From the NCBI GenBank assembly GCA_903843045.1, contig CAIMOJ010000004.1:1-43901 (forward strand): 43,901 bases of DNA, in the 5' to 3' direction. The notes beneath the pieces were generated by a model that had not been told where the DNA came from, did not search any database, and worked only from the letters and a program-made list of their open reading frames with translations. Positions 8,372 through 16,476 of the stretch are shown here, piece after piece; position 1 is the stretch's first letter, and each line of letters opens with the position of its first letter. Position numbers and translations under genes: made by a program. This DNA comes from Candidatus Uhrbacteria bacterium (GTDB taxonomy: Bacteria; Patescibacteriota; Patescibacteriia; UBA9934; GWF2-40-263).

Positions 8372-9017
8372 CGAACCGTCGGACCTGAACCGGTCCCAAC
8401 AGGACGCAATCTTCGATCCGGGAAACGCGCGCCCGGTGACGCTCATCGGCGCCGGGTCGGTGGGAAGCATGGCCGCGGGATGGCTCGCCGACATCGGCGT
8501 GTCCGACCTTGCCGTGTGGGACGCCGACGACGTGGCGTCCCACAACGTGCCCATGTCGCGGTACGAGCCGGAACAGATCGCGCGCAAAAAAGTGTCGGCG
8601 CTCGCCGAGCTCATTGCACGCAAGAGCGGGCTTACGATCGCGCAGGTTCCGCGCATGTACGCGGGCGAGCCGCTGCGTGGATCGATCGTGGCGTGCGTCG
8701 ACCGGATGAGCGCCCGGCAGCTCATTTGGAAGCAGGTCCGAAAGAATCCGAACGTCGACATCCTCGTCGACACGCGGATCGCGGCGAAGTACGTCGAGGT
8801 CTGGGCCATCCGCCCGTGCGACCCGGACGACATCGCGGAGTATGAGAAGAACCTCCCGAACGACAGGGATGCGCTCACTCCTCAGTGCGGCATCCACGGG
8901 ATCATCTATTCCACGGCCGTCGCGGCATCCGCCGTGTGCGATGACTTGACGGAATGGTGGACGACCGGTACCGTGCGCAGGCGTTTCGCCATGCTCGGCC
9001 TCAAGCAGATTCACTGA
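8361..9017 (+). CDS. ThiF/E1-like adenylating enzyme
   Basis: VTLIGAGSVGSMAAGWLADIGVSDLAVWDADDVASHNVPMSRYEPEQIARKKVSALAELI...VACVDRMSARQLIWKQV...TPQCGIHGIIYSTAVAASAV; overlaps the upstream CDS by 11 nt. Confidence 0.9.
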   Translation: MPSSEPSDLNRSQQDAIFDPGNARPVTLIGAGSVGSMAAGWLADIGVSDLAVWDADDVASHNVPMSRYEPEQIARKKVSALAELIARKSGLTIAQVPRMYAGEPLRGSIVACVDRMSARQLIWKQVRKNPNVDILVDTRIAAKYVEVWAIRPCDPDDIAEYEKNLPNDRDALTPQCGIHGIIYSTAVAASAVCDDLTEWWTTGTVRRRFAMLGLKQIH

Positions 9018-9035
9018 AAAACCCAGGAGAAGAAA

Positions 9036-9278
9036 ATGGCTCAGAAGAGACAGATCCACGTCGTCATCGTTCCCACCACGGGCGCGCCCGTCACCAAGAC
9101 GGTCGACATCGCCCGAACGGGAAAGGTCTCCGTCGAGGAGGTGCTCGCGTCCGCGGGCGTCTCGTCCGAGAAGAAGTCCCTGTCGGTGCTGCGCCCGACG
9201 TCCGTGACCGTGGGTCCGGACGACACGGTCAACCCCGGCGAGACCATCACGGTCACCGAACGCCCCCAGGGATCGTAG
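9036..9278 (+). CDS. Small beta-grasp ubiquitin-like protein
   Basis: 80 aa MAQKRQIHVVIVPTTGAPVTKTVDIARTGKVSVEEVLASAGVSSEKKSLSVLRPTSVTVGPDDTVNPGETITVTERPQGS; beta-alpha-beta pattern, DDTVNPGETITVT near the C terminus, directly after E1-like gene; RBS aggagaag. Confidence 0.7.
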   Translation: MAQKRQIHVVIVPTTGAPVTKTVDIARTGKVSVEEVLASAGVSSEKKSLSVLRPTSVTVGPDDTVNPGETITVTERPQGS

Positions 9279-9294
9279 CCGATCCCCGCTTCCC

Positions 9295-9326
9295 GCGGCG
9301 AGATTCTCTCGCCGCTTTTTCTTTTT
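9295..9326 (+). terminator. Intrinsic terminator after Ubl gene
   Basis: GCGGCGAGattctCTCGCCGCtttttcttttt. Confidence 0.85.
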
Positions 9327-9391
9327 CCAAACCCGGCCGTATTGACAAACAGGCGATTTTCCGCCAAGATCCTTTCGCAAGGAGCTGCACG

Positions 9392-9895
9392 ATGCCAACC
9401 CGAATCGATCCGGCGCACTGGAATGCCTTTCTCCTCTTTCTGAAGACGGTCGAACGCGGCGCAGTCATTCCCATCGCGTTCGACTCGATTCGCGACGTCA
9501 TCTGGACGCAGCGCGCCGGCAAGTACGACAACCAGCAGTCGTCCGTTGTCTGTACCGCGATGGCGGACCCCGACATGCTCGACCTCGCGACGGAAAGCGG
9601 GTTCATCCTCGTGGCCTGTTCCGCCGATTTCCCGCAGCCGTCCCGGCAAAGCTTCGGCGCCCCGACGCTTTCGCTCAAGATCCTGGAGATGCCGAAGGAC
9701 CCGGGCGCAAGCCGCACCTTCCCATTCGCCTACGACCTCTTCGCCGACGGACGCCACGACCTCGTGGCGATGTCGACCGCCGTCCCCGAGTACCTCCGCC
9801 TCGTCACCTGGCTCGTCGAGTCGTTTCCAGACCGCCACGACCATCGCACGATGGGACCCAAGAAGTGGGCGTTCGAAGACCTGCTCTCCGCCTGA
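9392..9895 (+). CDS. Hypothetical protein
   Basis: 167 aa, RBS aaggag, own TTGACA-N17-CAAGAT promoter and terminator. Confidence 0.7.
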   Translation: MPTRIDPAHWNAFLLFLKTVERGAVIPIAFDSIRDVIWTQRAGKYDNQQSSVVCTAMADPDMLDLATESGFILVACSADFPQPSRQSFGAPTLSLKILEMPKDPGASRTFPFAYDLFADGRHDLVAMSTAVPEYLRLVTWLVESFPDRHDHRTMGPKKWAFEDLLSA

Positions 9896-9896
9896 T

Positions 9897-9917
9897 CCGA
9901 CCTATGGTCGGTTTTTC
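9897..9917 (+). terminator. Intrinsic terminator
   Basis: CCGACCtatGGTCGGtttttc. Confidence 0.8.
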
Positions 9918-9964
9918 TTTTTTCCTGCCGGAAGGATTTTTTATGTGGCTTGCCGCCACACCGC

Positions 9965-10559
9965 GTCACTTTCTTTTTGCGGAAAAAGAAAGTGACCAAA
10001 GAAAGCCGCCGCCCGGTCTCCATGGCGGGATGGGACGTAAAACTTGGCCTCGGCTGCGGAACTCGCTAGCTGCGCCAGACGCGAACCCCTGACGCGCCGC
10101 TTCGCTCAGACAATCCTCGCCCGTGCTGATGCACCCGGCCAAGTTTTACGTCCCATCTCTCTCCGCCATTCCGACAGGGCGGGTTTTCCGGGCGGAGTTG
10201 CGAGGATTGCTTTTGGCTGAGGCCGTTTTTCCTCTCTCAACGTTTCCCCTCCTCCCTATGAGGAGGGGTCAGCCGTTCGAGGCTCTGAGGAGCCCTCAGG
10301 CTCTCGAAGAGGGGTGGTCGCCGAGCCGTAAATAAAACAAACTTCCATCCGGTCAACCGCCCTGCCGGAGCGACCCAGCCAGGGCGTGAAAAATTGGCGG
10401 GTGCATCAGCACGGGCGAGGATTGTCTGAGCGTACGAGCCCGCAGGCGAGAAGCGAGTTCCGCAGCCGAGCCAATTTTTTACGTCCTGGCGTAGGAGCGG
10501 ATGGCCGGGCGGAGAGCCTTTCTTTGGTTACTTTCTTTGTGCTCCGACAAAGAAAGTGA
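9965..10559. repeat. About 600-bp non-coding palindromic repeat region with nested inverted repeats
   Basis: Ends are GTCACTTTCTTTTT/AAAAAGAAAGTGAC-type hairpins; gggacgtaaaacttggc (10032-10048) inverted at 10138-10154; the block with ctcggctgcggaactcgc...agacaatcctcgcccgtgctgatgca recurs inverted at 10384-10490. Confidence 0.8.
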
Positions 10560-10643
10560 CGCGGGTGCAGGGCGCAGCGCCTGCGGAAAAACCTTCAATT
10601 CAAAACGCGGACACCCGCAAAGGCATCCGCGTTCACGATCCGA

Positions 10644-11306
10644 TTATTTCTTCAACTCCTCAACCGTCACAACGTCCATCTTGTCGCCCTGGCGCAGCTG
10701 ATCCACCACGTCCATCCCCTCGGTCACCCGACCGAAGATGGTGTACAGCTTCTGCATGCCGTGATCGGAGATCGGCGTGTCCCTCAGCATGATGAAGAAC
10801 TGGGAGCCGTTGGTGTTCTTGCCGCTGTTGGCCATGGCCACGACGCCGCGGTCGTACTTGTACGAGTCCGTCAGCTCGTCCTCGAACTTGTAGCCCGGGC
10901 CGCCCGAGCCGGTGCCCGTCGGGTCGCCGCCCTGGATGACGAACCCCGGGACGTAGCGGTGGAACGTGAGGCCGTCGTAGTAGCCGCCCTTCGTCAGGTT
11001 GACGAAGTTGGAAACGGTCTTCGGCGCCGTGTCCGGATACAGAGAGAACACGATGTCTCCCTTTTCCGTGTGAACGCGGATCTGCTTGTTCTGAATCTCC
11101 GCGGCCGGGAGAACTCCCGGGAACGAGAACTTCTGTTTTTCAACCATAGTGGAACCGTCGATTACCTTTGCCGGGGGAGCCGTCGTCGCGGGAGTCGTCA
11201 AGACAGGCGCGGCCGTCGAGACGTTCGTCTCCGACGAGGACGTGCATCCGCCGCCGACGAGGACGAGCGAGATCAGGCCTGCGGCAAGGGGAATGGAGAG
11301 ACGCAT
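10644..11306 (-). CDS. Lipoprotein peptidyl-prolyl cis-trans isomerase, cyclophilin type
   Basis: Lipobox VLVGGGCTSS; YYDGLTFHRYVPGFVIQGGDPTGTGSGGPGYKFEDE...NTNGSQFFIM. Confidence 0.95.
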   Translation of the reverse strand: MRLSIPLAAGLISLVLVGGGCTSSSETNVSTAAPVLTTPATTAPPAKVIDGSTMVEKQKFSFPGVLPAAEIQNKQIRVHTEKGDIVFSLYPDTAPKTVSNFVNLTKGGYYDGLTFHRYVPGFVIQGGDPTGTGSGGPGYKFEDELTDSYKYDRGVVAMANSGKNTNGSQFFIMLRDTPISDHGMQKLYTIFGRVTEGMDVVDQLRQGDKMDVVTVEELKK

Positions 11307-11313
11307 AGGAACA

Positions 11314-11721
11314 TTAGTTAATCTTACGGGCCGCGGCCACCACCGGCGAGCTGAGCAGGCGGTGGTACGCGGTAATCTGCGACGCCGTTCCGCGAACCGT
11401 CACCGACGATGCCATGAGCATCGCCGACAGCGTGAAGATGATCGCCACGAGCACGCCAACGACCATGTTGACGCCAAGCGGGATGTGATTGCAATTCTTA
11501 CATCCGGCAAGATATACCACGCGGGCCGTCGCGCGGGCCTCGGGAATCGCCTCGGGCTCCATCATGATGGGCTCCGACGTCTTTGGCAAGTCCATGACGT
11601 ACACCGGCTCCGGCAGCGACGTGCGAGCGGGCGGGCGCCTGGCCGCGATGCTTCGTCGAACGACCTTCTTCGCGACCGTCTTTGCAACCTTCACGGGCAC
11701 GACGACTTTTTTGGTTGGCAT
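11314..11721 (-). CDS. Hypothetical membrane protein
   Basis: 135 aa, Lys-rich N terminus, one TM segment. Confidence 0.55.
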   Translation of the reverse strand: MPTKKVVVPVKVAKTVAKKVVRRSIAARRPPARTSLPEPVYVMDLPKTSEPIMMEPEAIPEARATARVVYLAGCKNCNHIPLGVNMVVGVLVAIIFTLSAMLMASSVTVRGTASQITAYHRLLSSPVVAAARKIN

Positions 11722-11766
11722 AGATCTTCGTCCTTAAAGAGCTTGATTGAATTTGAGAGGATTATA

Positions 11767-12807
11767 CTACACATCCGTCTCCCATGGAAATCCCGCGCGT
11801 CCGAAATGTCCGTAGGCGGCAGTGCGCTGATAGATCGGTTTCAACAGGTCGAGGCGCTCGACGATCGCGTCGGGGCGAAAGTCGAATTGCGACTTGATCA
11901 GATTGGTAAAATCCATCTTGCTTCCGCGCGACTTGTCCGAGACGCCGTTTACCTCGAGGTGCGCGGGCTCGGCGCGGCCCGGAACGTAGACGACGGTGAC
12001 CATCGCGGAGGTGGCGAGACCCTGAACGACGAGGGATCGCGCGGCGAGGCGGGCGAGATAGGCACCGCAGCGCTCGGGACGGGACGGATCTTTTCCCGAG
12101 ATCGCGGAATCGCCGTGCGGGATCAATCCGCCGTACGTGTCGGACCCGAGCTTGTTGCCGCTCATGCCCGATGTCTGAGAAAAGCCGGACGCGGTAAACG
12201 CGCCAAGCGGATTCACGAGAATCTGCGGATGGTCGTTGCCCACGATCGGCGCGATAACGCGGTCGAGGATCGCAACCTGCACGTCGCGCGGCAGGATGTT
12301 CTCGATGTGCGCGGTCTGGACGGTGACGGCGGCCACGCGGTCGCGCTCCATCATCACCTGGACCTTTCCGTTCGGCAGGAGCCAAGAGAAATTCGGATCG
12401 GCGTTTCGCACGTCGTCGAGTCGTCGCGCAAGGTTATTGGCGTAGACGAACGCGCGCGGAAGCATCTCGCGCGTCTCCTTCGTCGCGTAGCCGTTCACGA
12501 CGACCGAGTCGGATTGAACGCGCGGCGCGAACTTATCGGGGACGGTCACATGGATGTTCGCGAAGACTTCGACGTCATCGGCATGCCCGATGGACGCATA
12601 GGTACTTTTGACGAGCGATGCCACGTCAAAGTCCGCGTGCGAAGCAACCTCCCCGCCGATCATCACCATCCCATGCGACCCGAACACGCTCACGTTGACC
12701 CGAGCGTGCGAGTCGCGACGCAAAAACTCGTCCAGAATCGCGTCTGCGATCTGGTCGCACGTCTTGTCGGAATGCCCGGAGGTCACGGCCTCGGCGGCTT
12801 TGCGCAT
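11767..12807 (-). CDS. metK: S-adenosylmethionine synthetase (divergent, short)
   Basis: MRKAAEAVTSGHSDKTCDQIADAILDEFLRRD...NKLGSDTYGGLIPHGDSAISGKDPSRPERCGAYLAR...IKSQFDFRPDAIVERLDLLKPIYQRTAAYGHFGR. Confidence 0.88.
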   Translation of the reverse strand: MRKAAEAVTSGHSDKTCDQIADAILDEFLRRDSHARVNVSVFGSHGMVMIGGEVASHADFDVASLVKSTYASIGHADDVEVFANIHVTVPDKFAPRVQSDSVVVNGYATKETREMLPRAFVYANNLARRLDDVRNADPNFSWLLPNGKVQVMMERDRVAAVTVQTAHIENILPRDVQVAILDRVIAPIVGNDHPQILVNPLGAFTASGFSQTSGMSGNKLGSDTYGGLIPHGDSAISGKDPSRPERCGAYLARLAARSLVVQGLATSAMVTVVYVPGRAEPAHLEVNGVSDKSRGSKMDFTNLIKSQFDFRPDAIVERLDLLKPIYQRTAAYGHFGRAGFPWETDV

Positions 12808-12923
12808 AGAGAAAACTCGTTTGCTCGTGGCCGGATGGTAGCAAAAAAACGGGTTCGTCGCAAAAGAAAATCCGATGACGAACTTATCCACACCCAATCA
12901 AAATTCCGCGAACCTAAAACACT

Positions 12924-12968
12924 TGCGTTCGGTTTTTGTTCGGTCTATAATACGAACATAAGCCGAAC
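12924..12968 (+). promoter_or_regulatory. lexA promoter with inverted candidate LexA operators flanking the -10
   Basis: TTGCGT-16-TATAAT; GTTCGGTTTTTGTTCG (12927-12942) and CGAACATAAGCCGAAC (12953-12968) are imperfect reverse complements. Confidence 0.65.
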
Positions 12969-12976
12969 AGAAACTT

Positions 12977-13591
12977 ATGGGACTTACGAAGAAACAATCT
13001 GAGATGCTTTCCTTCATTCGCTCGCAGATCGCGGCGAACGGGTATGCGCCGAGCTACCGGGAAATTGCCGAGCACTTCGGTCTCTCCTCCCCTGCCACCG
13101 TGCACCAGCACGTGCAGGCGCTAGCCGAGAAAGGGATGATCTCGCTCGGAGAGGACGGGACGGCCCGTTCGATCGAACTCGTCGAGAAGCAGGCGCTCGA
13201 TCCGTTCTCCATCATGCTCCCGCTCGCCGGACTCATCACGGCCGGCGTGCCGATCGAGGCGGTCGAGGAACACGAGACGATCGCGGTCCCGGCGCAGTTC
13301 GTCGTCGACGGATTGAACTCGTACGTCCTCAAGGTAAAGGGCGAGTCCATGATCGAGGAAGGAATCTTCGACGGCGACTACGTGGTCGTGGAGCGCAACC
13401 CGAGCCCGCGCGACGGCGAAGTGGTCGTGGCCCTGCTCGACAACGCGTACGCGACGCTCAAGCGGTTCTACCGCGAGCACAACCGCATCCGCCTCCAGCC
13501 GGCCAACTCCACCATGTCCCCCATTTACGTGAAGGATTGCATCATCCAAGGAGTCGTCCGCGCGGTCATCCGCAAGTTCGGGACGGTGTAG
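12977..13591 (+). CDS. lexA: LexA repressor (S24 autoprotease)
   Basis: MGLTKKQSEMLSFIRSQIAANGYAPSYREIAEHFGLSSPATVHQHVQAL; LITAGVPIEA cleavage region; LKVKGESMIEEGIFDGDYVVVE. Confidence 0.97.
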   Translation: MGLTKKQSEMLSFIRSQIAANGYAPSYREIAEHFGLSSPATVHQHVQALAEKGMISLGEDGTARSIELVEKQALDPFSIMLPLAGLITAGVPIEAVEEHETIAVPAQFVVDGLNSYVLKVKGESMIEEGIFDGDYVVVERNPSPRDGEVVVALLDNAYATLKRFYREHNRIRLQPANSTMSPIYVKDCIIQGVVRAVIRKFGTV

Positions 13592-13593
13592 TT

Positions 13594-13969
13594 GCGAATA
13601 ACGAATTACTTACTTATTACACATATGTAACGTATTGCAACGAATGTAGAAATCGTTGGAACGTTACATCGGATAGTTTGAAGCCCACTGGCGAGGTGCG
13701 AAGGGATCACGGATCTCGTCGGCGGACTTCAGATTATCCAAAATTAATTCGTAACGCATGATCCCCACGCCACTATGTCCACCATCGCCCTCCGCCATCA
13801 TGCGTTCACGTTCGCCTTTCTCCCGGTCCGCCGCGTCCGTCGATTTGAATCTGCGATGAAGTCACTGAGGCTCCGCGCAAGCCGGAGACAGATTAAAAAG
13901 GTCATTCGCGCAATGTTTACGTAGCAATCCGTAGCAATTTGTGTGATGTGTAGCTCATTCGTTATTCGC
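13594..13969. repeat. 13-bp perfect inverted repeats bounding an intergenic segment
   Basis: GCGAATAACGAAT at 13594-13606 and ATTCGTTATTCGC at 13957-13969. Confidence 0.5.
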
Positions 13970-13975
13970 AGCCCT

Positions 13976-14221
13976 ATGCACGCCCTCATCGACGACGCCG
14001 TGGACGTAATCGTCTCTTTCGACCAGAACCGCGTTATCCCAAAGCGCATGCGCTGGGACAATCGCATTTATAACCTCAAGGCGGTCAATCTCATCCATAC
14101 CGCCCGCGAAGGGGCCAAGCGCGTCTTCTACTTCTCCGTCTCGGACCTCACCAATTCCTTCAAGCTAAGGCTCGACACGGAATCGCTCGAATGGCGTCTG
14201 GTCGAGACATACACGGCATGA
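13976..14221 (+). CDS. Small hypothetical protein translationally coupled to dinB
   Basis: 81 aa MHALIDDAVDVIVSFDQNRVIPKRMRWDNRIYNLKAVN...; ATGA overlap with dinB start. Confidence 0.7.
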   Translation: MHALIDDAVDVIVSFDQNRVIPKRMRWDNRIYNLKAVNLIHTAREGAKRVFYFSVSDLTNSFKLRLDTESLEWRLVETYTA

Positions 14222-15432
14222 ACCGCATCATCCTCCATATCGACATGAACTCCTACTTTGCCTCCGTGGAGCAGCAGGCGAACCCGTTTTTGCGCGGGAA
14301 GGCGATCGGAGTGACCGGGAAACGAAAGGAGCGGTCCGTCGTCGCGGCCGCGTCGCGCGAGGCGAAGAAGCTAGGCGTAAAAACGGCCATGTCCACGTGG
14401 GAGGCGAAGCGGATTCTGCCGTCGATCATTCTGGTCGCGGGAGATCCGGAAAAGTATGGCGACATTACGCGGCGGTTCAACGCGATCTTTCGCGACTATA
14501 CGCCGCTCGTGGAGCAGTTCAGCGTAGATGAAAGCTTTCTCGACGTGACCGACGTCGCGCAGGATTATCTTGGCGCAACCGCCATCGCGCTTGCGATTCG
14601 CGAGCGACTTCGCACGGAGTGCGGTGATTTCATTACCGCGTCCATCGGCATCGCGCCGAACAAACTCCTCGCCAAGCTCGCGTCCGAGACGGTCAAGCCG
14701 AGCGGACTCACGGTCGTTCGTCCCCATGAAGCAATCGCCCTCCTCGACCGATGCGCGCTCCAGGATCTCTGCGGCATCGGCCCGCGCATCGCGGATCGTC
14801 TCGGCGACCTCGGCATCCGCTCGTTCGCCCAGCTCCGCCAGTTCCCTCTCGACACGCTCGCCGCCGAATTCAAGTCGTACGGCCTCTGGCTCCACAACGC
14901 CGCACACGGAATCGGCGACGACACGGTCTCGCCGGACGCCGAGGACCCGAAGTCCGTCGGTCACTCTTACACGCTTCCAGCGGACACAAGCGACCCGACC
15001 GTCGTCCAGCGCCACCTCCTCGCCCTCTGCGACAAGGTTGCCTGGCGTTTGCGCCGCGACGGGTTTGCCGCGCGCTGCGTCACGGCCTACGTCCGTTTCG
15101 GCGATTTTTCCGGCGCGGGAAAACAGCATCGATTTCAGGAGCCAACGAACAACGGACTGGAACTTTTTAAGATCGCATGGGGCCTCATCCGTCAAAACGG
15201 ATCCGATGTCTCCCTAAAGCAGATCCGCCTCGTCGGCATCTCCGCGAGCGGGCTCATCACCGGCTCAAGGCCAACTTCCCTCTTTCGAAAGGACCGCAAC
15301 GTCGTCTCAACTCTCCACGCCCTCGACAAGCTCCAAACCCGCTTCGGCGACCGCGCCTGGACCCGCGCCTCGCTGCTTTCGACGAACGTCCTCGAGAGAA
15401 CGAGCGGATTCCACTACGATCACGAGCTGTAG
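14218..15432 (+). CDS. dinB: DNA polymerase IV (Y-family)
   Basis: MNRIILHIDMNSYFASVEQQANPFLRGKAIGVTG...YTPLVEQFSVDESFLDVT...ITASIGIAPNKLLAKLAS. Confidence 0.96.
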   Translation: MNRIILHIDMNSYFASVEQQANPFLRGKAIGVTGKRKERSVVAAASREAKKLGVKTAMSTWEAKRILPSIILVAGDPEKYGDITRRFNAIFRDYTPLVEQFSVDESFLDVTDVAQDYLGATAIALAIRERLRTECGDFITASIGIAPNKLLAKLASETVKPSGLTVVRPHEAIALLDRCALQDLCGIGPRIADRLGDLGIRSFAQLRQFPLDTLAAEFKSYGLWLHNAAHGIGDDTVSPDAEDPKSVGHSYTLPADTSDPTVVQRHLLALCDKVAWRLRRDGFAARCVTAYVRFGDFSGAGKQHRFQEPTNNGLELFKIAWGLIRQNGSDVSLKQIRLVGISASGLITGSRPTSLFRKDRNVVSTLHALDKLQTRFGDRAWTRASLLSTNVLERTSGFHYDHEL

Positions 15433-15486
15433 GGTATTGACCTTTGGACAATTCTCTGGCCTAATGTCCCCACCTTCGGAGACACC

Positions 15487-16125
15487 ATGCACACAACTCT
15501 CAGTCTGCTCGACGCCTTGAATCCAATTATCACGCACCTCCATGCGTTCATCGAACAGTTTCACCCCTACGGGACGAACAGCAACGCGTACAGGGGGATG
15601 AAGGAACAGTCGTACCGGGTCAACTTCTTGGCCTTGCACGAGGAAGCACGGAGGATGTCGCTGCGCGACACCGAGTGCCCGATGTTCGCCGACTACTCTG
15701 TGACGAAGGCGAAGCTCCATTCCCTGTCAGGCGTGGGCGAGATGTGGAACGAGGCAGAGCTATTGCCGACCTATTTCCGAAAGTCCACCATCAAGGGCGC
15801 TCGCAACTTCGTGGGCCCGCAGCCCCCGCGCGCCTTCTTTCGCCTATGCGCCGTCCAGCGCTACGACCCGGAGCGCAACAGGACGGCCCTTCTCAAGGCA
15901 CGCGAGATCGCCTTCTTCGCGGCCCAGTACCAAAAGAGCCTCCCATTCGCGGACGGACGCTCTCTCCGATTCCCCGCATGGACGAAGGACGGCCACATGG
16001 TACGCTACGCCCCGCCAGTCCTCGGTGACGAACCGCGCCCCGCGTCCCTGAGCTTCGTGGATCCCAACACCCCGCTCGCCGAAAACGAATCCTGGCTCCT
16101 TGTGAACCACGTCATCTGCCTCTAG
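15487..16125 (+). CDS. Hypothetical protein
   Basis: 212 aa ORF with upstream TTGACC-N17-cctaat and downstream terminator. Confidence 0.65.
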   Translation: MHTTLSLLDALNPIITHLHAFIEQFHPYGTNSNAYRGMKEQSYRVNFLALHEEARRMSLRDTECPMFADYSVTKAKLHSLSGVGEMWNEAELLPTYFRKSTIKGARNFVGPQPPRAFFRLCAVQRYDPERNRTALLKAREIAFFAAQYQKSLPFADGRSLRFPAWTKDGHMVRYAPPVLGDEPRPASLSFVDPNTPLAENESWLLVNHVICL

Positions 16126-16128
16126 CCA

Positions 16129-16157
16129 CGCCACGATTCATCGTGGCGTTTTTCTTT
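16129..16157 (+). terminator. Intrinsic terminator
   Basis: CGCCACGAttcaTCGTGGCGtttttcttt. Confidence 0.9.
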
Positions 16158-16226
16158 TCACACAAACCCAAACCCCGCCAATTTCTCGGCGGGGTTAGGT
16201 TGGTCCCGGCATTGGGTAATTAACCC

Positions 16227-16302
16227 TGGTGGACCGAACGGGGATCGAACCCGTGACTGCGGGTGGCAGACCAGCCGAGGTTACCATTACCTCCATCGGC
16301 CC
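16227..16302 (-). tRNA. tRNA or tRNA-like gene with anomalous anticodon arm (identity uncertain)
   Basis: Minus strand GGGCCGA TG GAGG TAATGGTAA CCTC G GCTGG TCTGCCA CCCGC AGTC ACGGG TTCGATC CCCGT TCGGTCC ACCA; acceptor, D and T arms fold, encoded CCA. Confidence 0.7.
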
Positions 16303-16476
16303 ACGACATGCCGGGATATTTCTCTCGAGAAAAACAAATCCCCATGCACAAAAAAATGCTTGGGGACTTATTCTGCCACCCGCCCGAGTCCAATGGAGGA
16401 CCTCAGCTGGATATTCTTATCCTACCTGAAATATCACTTTTTGTCAACGATAACGGTTGTGGAAAACCAGCCTTCC

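Noticed and set aside
5240-8878. Very long overlapping ORFs on both strands (1043 aa plus, 1178 aa minus) in the ORF track
   Set aside because: High-GC antisense artefacts: the real genes are the 6869-8371 and 8361-9017 plus-strand CDSs and the 5342-6736 minus-strand CDS; the remainder is Arg/Val-rich translation of the opposite strand or leader sequence.
10501-10701. 66-aa ORF MAGRRAFLWLLSLCSDKES...
   Set aside because: Lies across the palindromic repeat; resembles spurious ORFs generated by dispersed repeats, and has no RBS support.
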